From: Streptomyces olivochromogenes
GTDB taxonomy: Bacteria > Actinomycetota > Actinomycetes > Streptomycetales > Streptomycetaceae
Direction: 5' to 3'
DNA: 47,683 nt
Assembly (NCBI RefSeq): GCF_021538895.1
Contig: NZ_JADDRL010000075.1
Span: 1-47,683 of the forward strand
The notes below the pieces were generated by a model. The model saw only the letters and a program-made list of their open reading frames with translations, was not told where the DNA came from and did not search any database. This document shows, piece by piece, positions 16,449 to 25,103 of this stretch. How positions within the stretch are numbered: the first letter of the stretch is position 1; each line of letters opens with the position of its first letter. Made by a program: the position numbers and the translations under genes.

Positions 16449-17225
16449 CTACGCCGTGCCCGCCTCCACCCGCGACCAGAAGTGGTCCAGGATCCGATCG
16501 AGGAAGTCGCGGCCGTTGTGGCTCGAATCCTCCGCCGAACCGGTGCCGCCCCAGGTCAGCGAGGCCACCATCTTCCCCTGGTAGTCCTGGTGCAGCTCCT
16601 GCAGGGTGACCTCCACCAGGCGCCGGTCCAGCGACACCATGCGGCCCACCGGCCGGACGTAGGCCTGCCACCGCGTGACGACCGCGCTGCGCAGCAGGTC
16701 GGACAGCTTCCCGTCACGGCCCGTGACCGTCACGAAGTCCCGCAGGGACAGTTCGAGCAGTTCGGCGAGGGCGGCGGACTGCCGCTCGGTGCCGCGCCAC
16801 TCGTCGTTCTCCTCCATCCGCAGATACGCGAGGAGTTCGAGACCTACGGTCAGTGCCACGTCCTCGGGCGCGAGGCCGCGGGCGACGCGGTGCTCGCGCA
16901 GGCTCCGGGGCCGTCCGATGAGTTCGCGCGGAGCACACCACAACACCCCGGCGAGGGCGGTGAGTTCCGGGCTGCTGGGAACGGCGATACCGCGCTCCCA
17001 GGCGACGACGAGATCAGGGGTGACGTACGGCAGCCCGTACGAGGCACGCAATCCGTAGGCGACGTGCTCGGGTTCCATGCCGAGAGCGGCACGGAGTTTG
17101 CGGGCGGCGGGGGCGTTGAACGGTGGGGTAGGCGGCGGTACGGGCTGGTTCGGTCGGGCTTGGGGTCGGCGCACGGGCACAAGGTAGGGCCGCGGCGACC
17201 GGCTGACTACGGGCTGTTCGGCCAC
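16449..17225 (-). CDS. HTH-type DNA-binding protein of unknown target
   Basis: 258 residues if translation starts at the GTG at 17225 (MAEQPVVSRSP); GTG at 17231 and TTG at 17285 are in-frame alternatives. No Shine-Dalgarno is seen, and TACAAT lies just upstream (17239-17234), so the mRNA may be leaderless. After a Pro-rich tail (about 15-35) there are two XRE-like HTH stretches: one at about 38-90 (LRAALGMEPEHVAYGLRASY...VAWERG) and one at about 110-160 (LREHRVARGLAPEDVALTVG). A C-terminal domain about 90 residues long (FVTVTGRDGKLSDLL...FLDRILDHFWSRVEAG) is not recognised. It follows the ABC operon on the same strand, separated by tandem 22-bp repeats. Confidence 0.75.
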   Translation of the reverse strand: MAEQPVVSRSPRPYLVPVRRPQARPNQPVPPPTPPFNAPAARKLRAALGMEPEHVAYGLRASYGLPYVTPDLVVAWERGIAVPSSPELTALAGVLWCAPRELIGRPRSLREHRVARGLAPEDVALTVGLELLAYLRMEENDEWRGTERQSAALAELLELSLRDFVTVTGRDGKLSDLLRSAVVTRWQAYVRPVGRMVSLDRRLVEVTLQELHQDYQGKMVASLTWGGTGSAEDSSHNGRDFLDRILDHFWSRVEAGTA

Positions 17226-17266
17226 AAACACGGATTGTAGGAACGTACTACGCGGCGTGGTGCCGA

Positions 17267-17332
17267 GCGTACGGTGAGTGGCCAACGCGCGTACGGTGAG
17301 TGGCCCATGCGCGTTCGGTGGCGGCCCGGTGC
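17267..17332. repeat. Three tandem 22-bp repeats upstream of the HTH gene
   Basis: Units at 17267-17288, 17289-17310 and 17311-17332. The first two match at 20 of 22 positions (both begin GCGTACGGTGAGTGGCC); the third is more diverged (begins GCGTTCGGTGG). They lie between the end of the permease gene and the HTH gene start, at a period of about two helix turns, which suits cooperative binding by a regulator, perhaps the HTH protein itself. Confidence 0.6.
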
Positions 17333-17354
17333 CCGATCCGAGCCGCCGCCAAGG

Positions 17355-18194
17355 TCACCCCTTGACCGCGCCGCCGAGTGCGAAGCCGCCGCCGAGCCGG
17401 CGGGCGACCAGTACGTACAGCAGGATCACCGGGGTCGAGTAGACGACCGAGAACGCGGCGAGCTGCCCGTACGCCACCATGCCCCGGTTTCCGAAGAACT
17501 CGTTGATGCTGACCGAGGCGGGCAGCTGATCCGGGGTCAGCAGCAGCATGAACGGGACGAAGAAGTTGCCCCACATCATCACGAACGAGAAGACGGTGAC
17601 GACGGCGACGCCCGGCCCCATGAGCGGCAGCACGATCCGGACCAGCGACTGGAGCGAGGACGCGCCGTCCGTCCAGGCGGCCTCTTCGAGTTCCTTCGGC
17701 ACCCCGTCCATGAAGTTTTTCATCAGCCAGATGGCGAAGGGGAGTTGGGAGGCGGCGAAGAACAGGATCGTGCCCTGCAACGTGTCGATGAGGTTCACGC
17801 GGACGAACAGGGCGTACACCGGGACCATGATCGCCGTGATGGGCAGGCTGGTCGCGAACAGGATGGTGAGCAGGAACGGCCGGTTGAGCCGGGACCGGAA
17901 GCGGGAGAGCGGGTAGGCGGCGAGGGCGGCGCAGACGACGGTCAGCGCGGTGGCGCCGCCGCACAGGATCAGGCTGTTGCGCAGGGGCGTGAGCGTGATG
18001 TCCGGAGTGAGGATCGCGTCGAAGTTGCCGAGGGTGAGCCCGTCCGGCGCCTTCACCCGCAGGTCCGCGTGCGGGTCGAGGGCGGACAGCACGACCCAGG
18101 CGAGGGGGAGCGCGAAGGCGCCGGCGGCGACGAGCAGTCCCGCGTCGGCGGCGAGGCGGCGGGAGCGGTGCGCGCGGGGCATCGGTCGCCTCAC
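17355..18194 (-). CDS. Sugar ABC transporter permease, MalG/UgpE type
   Basis: 279 residues from the GTG at 18194, which overlaps the upstream permease stop by 4 nt (GTGA); an internal ATG at 18182 is possible. Six transmembrane helices and the EAA loop (KELEEAAWTDGASSLQSLVRIVLPL) define the binding-protein-dependent permease family that contacts the ATPase. It is the second membrane subunit of an importer whose other parts are the two genes upstream. No ATPase gene is in the operon; streptomycete sugar importers of this type usually share MsiK. Confidence 0.92.
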   Translation of the reverse strand: MRRPMPRAHRSRRLAADAGLLVAAGAFALPLAWVVLSALDPHADLRVKAPDGLTLGNFDAILTPDITLTPLRNSLILCGGATALTVVCAALAAYPLSRFRSRLNRPFLLTILFATSLPITAIMVPVYALFVRVNLIDTLQGTILFFAASQLPFAIWLMKNFMDGVPKELEEAAWTDGASSLQSLVRIVLPLMGPGVAVVTVFSFVMMWGNFFVPFMLLLTPDQLPASVSINEFFGNRGMVAYGQLAAFSVVYSTPVILLYVLVARRLGGGFALGGAVKG

Positions 18195-19144
18195 ACCTCC
18201 GTCCGCAGCAGGCGCAGGTACACCAGGGAGAACAGGGACCCGACGAGGAGCAGCAGCAGGGCGACCGCCGTCCCGTACCCGATCATGCTCTTCTGGAAGG
18301 CCTGCTCGTACATGAACAGGGGCAGGGTCTGGCTCCGGTCGCCCGGCCCGCCCCGGGTCATCACCCAGATCAGCCCGAAGACTGAGAGCGTCTGCAGGGT
18401 GTTGAGCATGAGGTTGGTGCCGATGGAGCGGCGGATCATCGGCAGGGTGATGTGCCACATGCGCCGCCAGCCGCCGGCGCCGTCCACCTCGGCGGCCTCC
18501 GTGATCTCCTGGGGTATCTCGTCGAGCGCCGCGGAGTAGACGAGCATGGAGAAGGCCGTGCCGCGCCAGACGTTGGCGAACGAGACCGCCAGGATCGGGA
18601 GCGTGAACAGCCAGTTCTGGGTGGGCAGATGGAGCCCGTCGAGGATGGCGTTGAGGGTGCCCTCCCGCCGGAAGAAGGCGTACAGGAGAAAGCCGGCGAC
18701 GACCTCCGGCAGCACCCATGCCGTGATGACGATCCCGCCCGTCAGCGTGCGGACCGGCTTCGACGCCCGCCGCATGAGCGAGGCCAGGGCCAGGCCCAGG
18801 GTGTTCTGTCCGACGAGCGACGACAGGACCGTGAAGACGAGGGTCAGCCAGACGGCGTTGAGGAACGCGTCGTCCCCGAACGCCGTACGGAAGTTGTCGA
18901 AACCTACGAACGAGGCGTGGGCCTGGCCGGTGAGCTGGAGGTCGGTGAAGGCGATGTAGGCGCAGTAGGCGATGGGGCCGGCGAGGAAGAGGAGCAGCAG
19001 GGCGACGGCCGGGCCGAGCGGGAGGGCGCGGGTGAGGACGCGCCCGGCGATCCGGCCGGCCCGGCCGGTCCCCGGGGCCCGGCCGGGCACGGGGGCCCCG
19101 CCTTTCACCGGGGCCCGGCCGGCCGCGGGAGCCCGGCGGGTCAC
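18191..19144 (-). CDS. Sugar ABC transporter permease, MalF/UgpA type
   Basis: 317 residues from the GTG at 19144, overlapping the binding-protein stop by 4 nt. The first 35 residues are Gly/Ala/Arg/Pro-rich (GRAPVKGGAPVPGRAPGTGR), an odd low-complexity extension. Then come six transmembrane helices and the EAA loop (QEITEAAEVDGAGGWRRMWHI). It forms the channel with the MalG-type partner and takes substrate from the lipoprotein encoded upstream. Confidence 0.92.
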   Translation of the reverse strand: MTRRAPAAGRAPVKGGAPVPGRAPGTGRAGRIAGRVLTRALPLGPAVALLLLFLAGPIAYCAYIAFTDLQLTGQAHASFVGFDNFRTAFGDDAFLNAVWLTLVFTVLSSLVGQNTLGLALASLMRRASKPVRTLTGGIVITAWVLPEVVAGFLLYAFFRREGTLNAILDGLHLPTQNWLFTLPILAVSFANVWRGTAFSMLVYSAALDEIPQEITEAAEVDGAGGWRRMWHITLPMIRRSIGTNLMLNTLQTLSVFGLIWVMTRGGPGDRSQTLPLFMYEQAFQKSMIGYGTAVALLLLLVGSLFSLVYLRLLRTEV

Positions 19145-20523
19145 TTGTGGACCACGTGGTTGTCGGTCGCCTGCCGGAGCGCCTCGTCGTACCCGCGCGC
19201 GGCCTTGTCGACCGAGGCATCGCCGGTCGTCACGCCTTCCATGGCCTCCTGGATGGCGGTGGAGACCTTGGGATAGGCGGGGTAGGCGGGCCGGTAGTGC
19301 GTGCTGGCGACGAGGTCGGTGAAGAACTTGATGCCGGGCTGGGCGGAGGCGTACGACGGATCGGCGGCGACGTCCTTTCGGACCGCGATCCCCGAGTTGG
19401 CGACGTACCACTTCTGCGCGTTCGCCTTCGTCTGCATCGTCTTGATGAAGTCGAAGGCGAGGCCGGGGTTGGCCGCCTTGGCCGGGACGGCCCAGGTCCA
19501 GCCGCCGGACATGCTCACCTTGCCGGGAGCCTGGCCGTGCTGGGTGGGCATGTGGGCGAGACCGAGCTGCTTCGACCAGTCGGCCCAGGCGTGGCCGCTG
19601 CCCGGGAGCCAGTCCTGCGGGAGCCAGGAGCCGTCGAGGTCGATGCCGAGTTTGCCCTGGGGCAGGAGCTCGCCCCGCACGGTGGTGCCGAAGTTGGGGT
19701 CGAGGGCGTCGGAGACGTCGGGCCCGAGCTTCTCCTTGTAGACGGTCTCCACGAAGGCCAGGGCGTCCTTGAAGCCCTGGCTCCCGGCGATCCACTTCTT
19801 GCTCGCGCTGTCGTACAGGGGGTCCGTGGTGCCGCCGTCGGTGTCCTCGGTGCCGTAGAGGAGCATCTCGAAGCCCTGCATGGTGGCGGCCTCGCCGGCG
19901 GGTTTGCCGGTGTAGACGTTGAGGGGGACGACCCCGGGCACCTTGCGCTTGATGGTCCGCGCGGCGGCGAGGACGTCGTCCCAGGTCTTCGGCTGCCAGT
20001 CGGCGGGCAGCCCGGCCCGCCGGAACACCCGCCGGTCGAACCACAGGCCGCGGGTGTCGGTTCCGTCGGGAACGCCGTACGTCTTCCCGTCCTGGCCCTT
20101 GGCCGCGGCCTTCGCCGTGTCGATGAACTGGTTCCAGTCCGGCCACTTGGCGAGATAGGCGTCCAGGGGCTTCAAGTACCCGCTCGTGATGTCGGAGTTG
20201 ATGAGGAAGGTGTCCTCGTAGACCAGGTCCGGGGCGGTCTTGGGGGAGCGGAGCATCTGCTGGAGCTTGGTGTAGTACTCCGAGTCCGGGGCCTTGATGG
20301 GGACCAGGTCGACCTTCTTGCCCGGGTACTTCTTCTCGAACTGCTTCTTGATGTCGGCGAGATAGGTGTCCATCACCTTGATGGAGTTGTCCGTCGACTG
20401 CTTGAACGAGACCTTGAGCGTGTCGGGGTCACTGCCGGATCCGGATCCGCAGGCGGTGAGGGACGTTGCGGCGAGGGCGGCGGCGAGGACGGTGACAAGG
20501 GCGGCGGTGGGGCGCACGGGCAT
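19141..20523 (-). CDS. Extracellular sugar-binding lipoprotein of ABC importer
   Basis: 460 residues from the ATG at 20523, with GGAGG 3 nt upstream. The signal peptide ends in a lipobox (SLTAC), so Cys25 is the likely lipidated residue and the protein is held on the outer face of the membrane. The body (FEKKYPGKKVDLVP, PDLVYEDTF..., GGWTWAVPAKAANP) fits family 1 solute-binding proteins (SBP_bac_1) for oligosaccharides; the actual sugar cannot be told. First gene of a three-gene operon with two permeases; its promoter overlaps a DasR-like site. Confidence 0.92.
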   Translation of the reverse strand: MPVRPTAALVTVLAAALAATSLTACGSGSGSDPDTLKVSFKQSTDNSIKVMDTYLADIKKQFEKKYPGKKVDLVPIKAPDSEYYTKLQQMLRSPKTAPDLVYEDTFLINSDITSGYLKPLDAYLAKWPDWNQFIDTAKAAAKGQDGKTYGVPDGTDTRGLWFDRRVFRRAGLPADWQPKTWDDVLAAARTIKRKVPGVVPLNVYTGKPAGEAATMQGFEMLLYGTEDTDGGTTDPLYDSASKKWIAGSQGFKDALAFVETVYKEKLGPDVSDALDPNFGTTVRGELLPQGKLGIDLDGSWLPQDWLPGSGHAWADWSKQLGLAHMPTQHGQAPGKVSMSGGWTWAVPAKAANPGLAFDFIKTMQTKANAQKWYVANSGIAVRKDVAADPSYASAQPGIKFFTDLVASTHYRPAYPAYPKVSTAIQEAMEGVTTGDASVDKAARGYDEALRQATDNHVVHK

Positions 20524-20572
20524 GACCTCCTGCGGCTCACTTCGATGTGGCGTGGGGATGGCTGCCGTGTGA

Positions 20573-20601
20573 ACGTAAGAGGAGTGGTCTAGTCAGGTCA
20601 A
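20573..20601 (-). promoter_or_regulatory. ABC-operon promoter with an embedded DasR-like half palindrome
   Basis: Read on the minus strand: -35 TTGACC (20601-20596), 17-bp spacer, -10-like TTACGT (20578-20573), 50 nt before the binding-protein ATG. The spacer region contains AGTGGTCTAG on the plus strand (20583-20592), a full half-site of the DasR consensus (AnTGGTCTAGACCAnT); the other half (TCAGGT) is poor. A GntR-type repressor bound here would block the promoter. DasR is the aminosugar-responsive regulator of streptomycetes. Confidence 0.5.
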
Positions 20602-20746
20602 TGAGTCTGCGGCGGATTGGCCGGGGTTGGGCGAGGTGTTCTGGTGCGACAGAGCCCTGTTCCGACCGGACTACCCCTCCTGCCGCGGCGTTTCAACACA
20701 CGGCAGGGGGCGTTCGGGTACGACGCTGATCCTCTGGCGATCGTCT

Positions 20747-20962
20747 CTACGACCGTAGGGCTCTCGTGATGAGCACGCGGGCGAGGATGCGCATGGCCAC
20801 CGGGTCCGGCTCGACGAGGTGGGCGTGCTCGCGGTGCGCCCACACGTCCCGGCCGGGCCCCGAGTTGCCGGGCTCATACCCCAGGTGCATCGCCTCATCG
20901 GGGTCGGTGATCGGCTGGTCGCAGTAGCGGCACACGTGTGGTCTGGCCGTCACGATCAACAT
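20747..20962 (-). CDS. Small CxxC protein, unknown function
   Basis: 71 residues from the ATG at 20962, or 68 from the GTG at 20953. The start overlaps the stop of the DUF6415 gene by 7 nt (ATGTTGA), so coupling is likely. It contains CRYCDQPI near the N-terminus and WAHREHAH further on, a possible Zn-binding CxxC...H set, and ends RILARVLITRALRS. Such tiny genes are common after DUF6415 genes in streptomycetes. I do not recognise a function. Confidence 0.6.
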   Translation of the reverse strand: MLIVTARPHVCRYCDQPITDPDEAMHLGYEPGNSGPGRDVWAHREHAHLVEPDPVAMRILARVLITRALRS

Positions 20963-21366
20963 CCGGCCCGGCGGCACTGTTCACCGCTCATCTGCTCGTA
21001 GTGGTCGCACAAGGCGTTGAGGGCCCGGGCCAGACGCCGGGCGTGACCGGCGGCTCCGCCGTACCTGCGGCTCGGCTCGGCCTGGAGCCTGCCGCGCGCG
21101 TCGCTGACACAGGCGAGCGCGCAGTAGCGGGGGATGCTCTCCTTGCCCAGCTTTCTGGCCGCTGCCTCGACCTCCGGGATGAGCAACTCCAGTTGGCCGC
21201 GTACCGTTCTGGTCAGCGTGTCGATCTCGCTGCCGGACGGGGGTAGCACCTCCGGGACGGCGTCCGGGTCCAGCAGGATGGTCACGATCCTGCGCATTGC
21301 AGCGAGGTCCGGCAGTTCTCCTTGATCCGGCCCTGCCGCGGCCGCCGGTGGGGTTGTAGCTTTCAC
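20956..21366 (-). CDS. DUF6415 family protein
   Basis: 136 residues from the GTG at 21366, with AAGGAG 10 nt upstream; a longer frame to 21462 lacks a ribosome site. The conserved part DTLTRTVRGQLELLIPEVEAAARKL and the C-terminal Arg/Ala-rich helix (GHARRLARALNALCDHYEQM) match the DUF6415 family known almost only from streptomycetes. It is probably cytoplasmic, and its function is unknown. It stands downstream of the XRE gene (stop 21489) and overlaps the small CxxC gene, a common arrangement of regulator, DUF6415 and small protein. Confidence 0.7.
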   Translation of the reverse strand: MKATTPPAAAAGPDQGELPDLAAMRRIVTILLDPDAVPEVLPPSGSEIDTLTRTVRGQLELLIPEVEAAARKLGKESIPRYCALACVSDARGRLQAEPSRRYGGAAGHARRLARALNALCDHYEQMSGEQCRRAGC

Positions 21367-21488
21367 GGTGTCGACGCTCCTTCGAAGCGTTGGCCACGCC
21401 CCGGGGCCCTGCCAGGCCGCCGGGGTCTTGTGGCTTCGACCGTAGAAGCGCCCGCGCGGCATCGCCGACCGTAATCCGGTCGCTACTC

Positions 21489-22742
21489 TCAGGCGGCGAG
21501 CAGGCCCACCTTCACCGCCAGCTCCGATGCACGCCGACGACGGGGCGCCCGCGTCGACTCGACTTGCTCCAGCAGGATTGCCCGGGCGTAGCCGTTGTAC
21601 CGGATGGTCTCCGGTGCGGCCTCGTATGCCTTTTCCAGCGAGGCGATCGCCACGTCCGGCTGGTTGTCGAGATGGTAGCCGCGCGCTTCCTCGATCCGAT
21701 GCCGGGCACGGCGGGGACGGGACTGGATGGTCGTCCGGTCTGCGCGGGCCGCCTGCCGCACCGACTCACCGCCTTGATGGAGTTCGACAGCCACGGTGAC
21801 GGCGTGCGCGCCCATGACGGCTTGGCCGAAGCTGGTGACTGGGTGGCAGTAGCCGGCCGGCAAGCGTGTCGCCATGTCATGGGCCTTGTCCCAGCGCCGC
21901 CATGCTGTCCCGGTCTCCCTGCGGCGGGCCGCGGTGTAACCGAGTTCGAACTCAAGGGCTCCCGCGATGGCGAGGACGTCGTCCGAGGCATCGGGAAGCA
22001 AGCGCTCAAGGAACCGTAGCGCCTCTGTGTTGACGGCGTCCGCCGCCTCGTAGTGCCTCGGTCCGGAGTCGCGGTGCGCTTGCGCCAGCAGCCACGAGGC
22101 GACGCCGATCGCATGCGGATCCTCGCTCTCCTGGGCGGCGATCATGCAGCGTTCGGCGACGCGCCACAGCAGGGACGAGTCGGGCTGGTAGGCGATGAAG
22201 AACTGCGAGAGCGAGTACGTCTGGGCCAGCTGCGCTTGCGCGGCCCGCCGGTCAGCGGCGGTGTCGGCATTCCGGACAAGGGCTTGGGCGTCCCGGATCA
22301 GATCGGGGAGCAGTCTGCCGATCACCTCGCGGTGGTTCTTCGACGCGTGCCGTGCCTTCCAAGCCGCGTGCAGCCGGGCCTCTAGATGCGCCACGGGTGG
22401 CGGCTCAACGCCGGTGGCGAGCGGAAAGCAATCGATGGCGGCCTTGACGGCCGCGAGGCGTGGATGGCCGGGGCCGATGAACAGGTCCACGTGAGTGTCG
22501 GAGCGGCCTGTCAGTTCGGCCAGGTCTCCGACCCGCAGAGCCTCAGCGATACGCAGCACTGTGTCGAGACCAGGTGGCTTCTGCTGACCGTTCTCGATCT
22601 TCCGCAACGTGTGCTCCGAGAGGCCGATGAGACCACCGAGTTGCGCTTGGGTCATCCCACGACGCTCGCGGAGGATTTGCACCCTCTGGCCGAACCGCAG
22701 CGGATCGGCGTATGGGTCCGGAGTAGCTTCTGAGGACATCAC
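21489..22742 (-). CDS. XRE-family regulator with long helical C-terminal domain
   Basis: 417 residues from the GTG at 22742 (an ATG follows directly), with AGGAGG upstream. The HTH_3 domain is at about residues 17-72 (QILRERRGMTQAQLGGLIGLSEHTLRKIENGQQKP). The remaining 340 residues are helical and resemble the TPR-like sensor part of streptomycete XRE regulators (QTYSLSQFFIAYQPDSSLLWRVAERC, ALEFELGYTAARR, EARGYHLDNQPDVAIASLEKAYEAAPE). It is first in a cassette with DUF6415 and the CxxC protein; the base composition looks less G+C-rich than the core genes, suggesting transfer. Target genes are unknown. Confidence 0.85.
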   Translation of the reverse strand: MMSSEATPDPYADPLRFGQRVQILRERRGMTQAQLGGLIGLSEHTLRKIENGQQKPPGLDTVLRIAEALRVGDLAELTGRSDTHVDLFIGPGHPRLAAVKAAIDCFPLATGVEPPPVAHLEARLHAAWKARHASKNHREVIGRLLPDLIRDAQALVRNADTAADRRAAQAQLAQTYSLSQFFIAYQPDSSLLWRVAERCMIAAQESEDPHAIGVASWLLAQAHRDSGPRHYEAADAVNTEALRFLERLLPDASDDVLAIAGALEFELGYTAARRRETGTAWRRWDKAHDMATRLPAGYCHPVTSFGQAVMGAHAVTVAVELHQGGESVRQAARADRTTIQSRPRRARHRIEEARGYHLDNQPDVAIASLEKAYEAAPETIRYNGYARAILLEQVESTRAPRRRRASELAVKVGLLAA

Positions 22743-22804
22743 GGCCTTGCTCCTCCTAGCAGTTCGTCACTGCCAGGGTAGGGGGAAGGGAGGTCTCATG
22801 TGAC

Positions 22805-22820
22805 GGCTCCAGGGGGAGCC
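22805..22820. terminator. Short hairpin between NLR1 and the XRE gene
   Basis: GGCTCC and GGAGCC pair over a 4-nt loop in the 174-bp gap between the NLR1 stop (22917) and the XRE start (22742). It could end the NLR1 transcript. The XRE promoter must also be in this gap, but I cannot place it. Confidence 0.35.
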
Positions 22821-22916
22821 TTCACGCGCCTGCGCACATCATCACGGGAGCCAGTGACGTGAGTAGTCCGACACAATTTGCCGGAGTTGGTGACGCGTGA
22901 ACAACGCGATGGGCTG

Positions 22917-25103
22917 TCAGGTCAATGTGTCCGCGCGATATTCGGCATTGCGGGCTTCGTCTGGGGCGTTGGCCTGAGTGAAGGCTTCAGCGGCCTGAAG
23001 GTAGGCGGTGCGGGCATCGTCCACTTGGTGAACGTCCTGGTGGGCCAGGGCCAGGTTCCGGAGGGCATGGCCGGCCCTGAACCAGTCCTCGAATTCCTTG
23101 AGGATACCAATCGCGCTGCCGTAGGCCTCCATGGCTTCCGTCGCCCGGCCCGCTGTTTCCAAGGCGATGGCCAGGTTGTTCCATGCGATGCCCTCACCGT
23201 TGCGGTCTGCTGCGCCCTGATAGAGATCGCGAGCACGCGTGTGGGCGCCGATCGCCTCGTCTTCGCGGCCCGCCGTCCGCAGGGCGATGCCGAGATTGTT
23301 CCACGACATGGCCTCGCCGTGGCGATCTTCGACGGCGTCGTACAGGTCGCGGGCGTGAGCGAGTGCGTCGATCGCCTCCGTCGTTCGGCCGGCAGCCTGC
23401 AAGGCGTTTCCGAGGTTGTTCCATGCGATGGCCTCGCGGCGGCATTCTTCGGCATTACGGAACAGGTCGCGGGCACGGGTGTGGGCGTCGATCGCATCAT
23501 CGATCCGGTCGACCGCTCGGTAGGGATTGCCGAGGCTGTCCCACGCGATCGCCTCACTCACCTGGTCCCCCGCTCGACACGCAGCCTCCTGCGCGGCACG
23601 CGACACGGTTATCCAGTCCTCGAAATACCGCCGCCAGTCCAAGTACGTCGACAGGGACTGAGCCAGTCCCACTGCCATGAACGCGTACTTCTCCTCCCGC
23701 GCCCACTGGACGGCCGCCACCAGCGCTGTTCTCTCCGTGTCCAGCCATGCCAGCGCCTGCGCTCGGTCCACGAATCGTTGCGGCTCCGGCCGCCCCGGGA
23801 GCCAACGCAAGCGGTCATCGGCCGCCGCCGCGCACGCGTGGTAGAACGCGAGCACCCGTGCTCGCGCTGCTTCTCCTTCCTTCCGTAGGCCGTTGTCCGC
23901 CGCTACCACCCCCACCCCGAACGCCCGCACCAGGTCGTGCACCCGCCATCGCACGCCGTCCTTCACCGCAACAGCTGTGACAAGACTGGCGGCGGCCAAG
24001 TCCTCCAGGAGCGTCATGGCGATGTCTGGGTTCAAATGCGTCAGCGCGGCTACGGCCTCCGTGTCCGTATCCGCGCCGGGGGCAAGGGCGAGTAGGCGCA
24101 TCACTCTGGCCTGCTCCGGCTCCAGGCGACGGTACGACGTCTCCAGCACGGGGCGGAGGACGAGGGAGCGGCCGTACTGATCGGTGCCCCGGCCACCGCT
24201 GTCGAACATGCGGGTCGGGTCATCGGATTTCTTGATGTCGGACACCAGAGAGGCGATGTCGCGGTGTCGGCGCCGACGGAGCATCGCCGCAGCGATCTGT
24301 AGGGCGAGGGGCAAATGGCCGCAGAGGGCTGTGAGTTCATGCAACGCTGCCGGTTCTCGCACTGGGCGATCGTCGAGCTCGTCGGCGTTGCGCAGGGCGT
24401 CGGCCACGAGGGCCGCCGAGTCACCCTTGTCCAGTGGCTCCAGCCCCATCAGCCGGATGGTGAGGGAGTCCGGCCGGTCACGAGAGGTGATCAAGACTGC
24501 GTGGTGGCCGCCCTCCGGCAGCAGGGGGAGGAACTGGGAGGGGTCCGACACGTTGTCGAGGATCAGCAAGATCCGATCCTGACGTTGGGCGAGCCGATTT
24601 CGATATGCGTCGTACTGGCGGGCCATGGTATTCGGCAGGTTTGGGCCGCGTATGCCAAGCGCGTCGAGGAGCGCGAGGACGGCCTGCTCCGCTGTGACGG
24701 GGTTGTCGTCGTAGCCGCGCAGGTCGACGAAGAGCGGCCCGCCCGGGAACCAGCCCCTGGAGCACGCCTGGTGAGCGGCCTCGATCGCCAGGGCCGTCTT
24801 GCCGATGCCGCCCATACCGGTTACGGCGGAGATGAGAAAAGGGAGCGTGTTCGTGGGATCGGGGGTGGGAGCGAGGTGATCGAGTAACCGACGCAGATCC
24901 GTCGACCGCCCCGTGAAGGCGAGGGGGCGGGGCGGAAGGGTGGCGGTTGCTTGAGGGACCGGCCCGTGGACGCCGTCGGCCTTACTGTTGCTGCCCGGTC
25001 TGCTTTCCGATGACGGTTCCGTGGAACGTTCCGCCCCGGAAGTCGATGTGGTCGCCCCCGTAGGCCGCTTGGGGCCCCTCCTCGGAGTCGGCGGAACCCG
25101 CAC
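22917..25103 (-). CDS. NLR-like STAND ATPase, NB-ARC + TPR (NLR1); N-terminus uncertain
   Basis: 728 codons from the only in-frame GTG (25103), but this start has no Shine-Dalgarno and residues 1-40 are just the nucleosidase tail read in another frame. Recognisable sequence starts at about residue 41. FTGR (63-66), Walker A GMGGIGKT (96-103), Walker B ILLILDN, sensor LITSRDR, CGHLPLAL (GxP), a winged helix (YRRLEPEQARVMRLLAL), then four or more 40-residue TPR units (WNNLG.AL..AGR..EAI.AHTRARDLY). Such proteins switch on ATP-driven oligomerisation in immunity or programmed death. A TTA codon (24887-24885, residue 73) makes it a bldA target. It is paralogous to NLR2 but lacks the NLR2 N-terminal motif. 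It may be a frameshifted fusion with the nucleosidase. Confidence 0.8.
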   Translation of the reverse strand: MRVPPTPRRGPKRPTGATTSTSGAERSTEPSSESRPGSNSKADGVHGPVPQATATLPPRPLAFTGRSTDLRRLLDHLAPTPDPTNTLPFLISAVTGMGGIGKTALAIEAAHQACSRGWFPGGPLFVDLRGYDDNPVTAEQAVLALLDALGIRGPNLPNTMARQYDAYRNRLAQRQDRILLILDNVSDPSQFLPLLPEGGHHAVLITSRDRPDSLTIRLMGLEPLDKGDSAALVADALRNADELDDRPVREPAALHELTALCGHLPLALQIAAAMLRRRRHRDIASLVSDIKKSDDPTRMFDSGGRGTDQYGRSLVLRPVLETSYRRLEPEQARVMRLLALAPGADTDTEAVAALTHLNPDIAMTLLEDLAAASLVTAVAVKDGVRWRVHDLVRAFGVGVVAADNGLRKEGEAARARVLAFYHACAAAADDRLRWLPGRPEPQRFVDRAQALAWLDTERTALVAAVQWAREEKYAFMAVGLAQSLSTYLDWRRYFEDWITVSRAAQEAACRAGDQVSEAIAWDSLGNPYRAVDRIDDAIDAHTRARDLFRNAEECRREAIAWNNLGNALQAAGRTTEAIDALAHARDLYDAVEDRHGEAMSWNNLGIALRTAGREDEAIGAHTRARDLYQGAADRNGEGIAWNNLAIALETAGRATEAMEAYGSAIGILKEFEDWFRAGHALRNLALAHQDVHQVDDARTAYLQAAEAFTQANAPDEARNAEYRADTLT
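23181..23660 (-). repeat. In-register 120-bp repeats encoding NLR1 TPR units
   Basis: The block coding for W..NLG (plus-strand form CCA.GCGATGGCCTC) recurs at 23181, 23301, 23421 and 23541, an exact 120-bp period. Each unit is one 40-residue TPR pair. Repeats this similar allow unit gain and loss by recombination. Confidence 0.7.

Noticed and set aside
23181..23660. Regular 120-bp repeats as a CRISPR-like array
   Set aside because: The repeats are coding, in frame and correspond to 40-residue TPR units.
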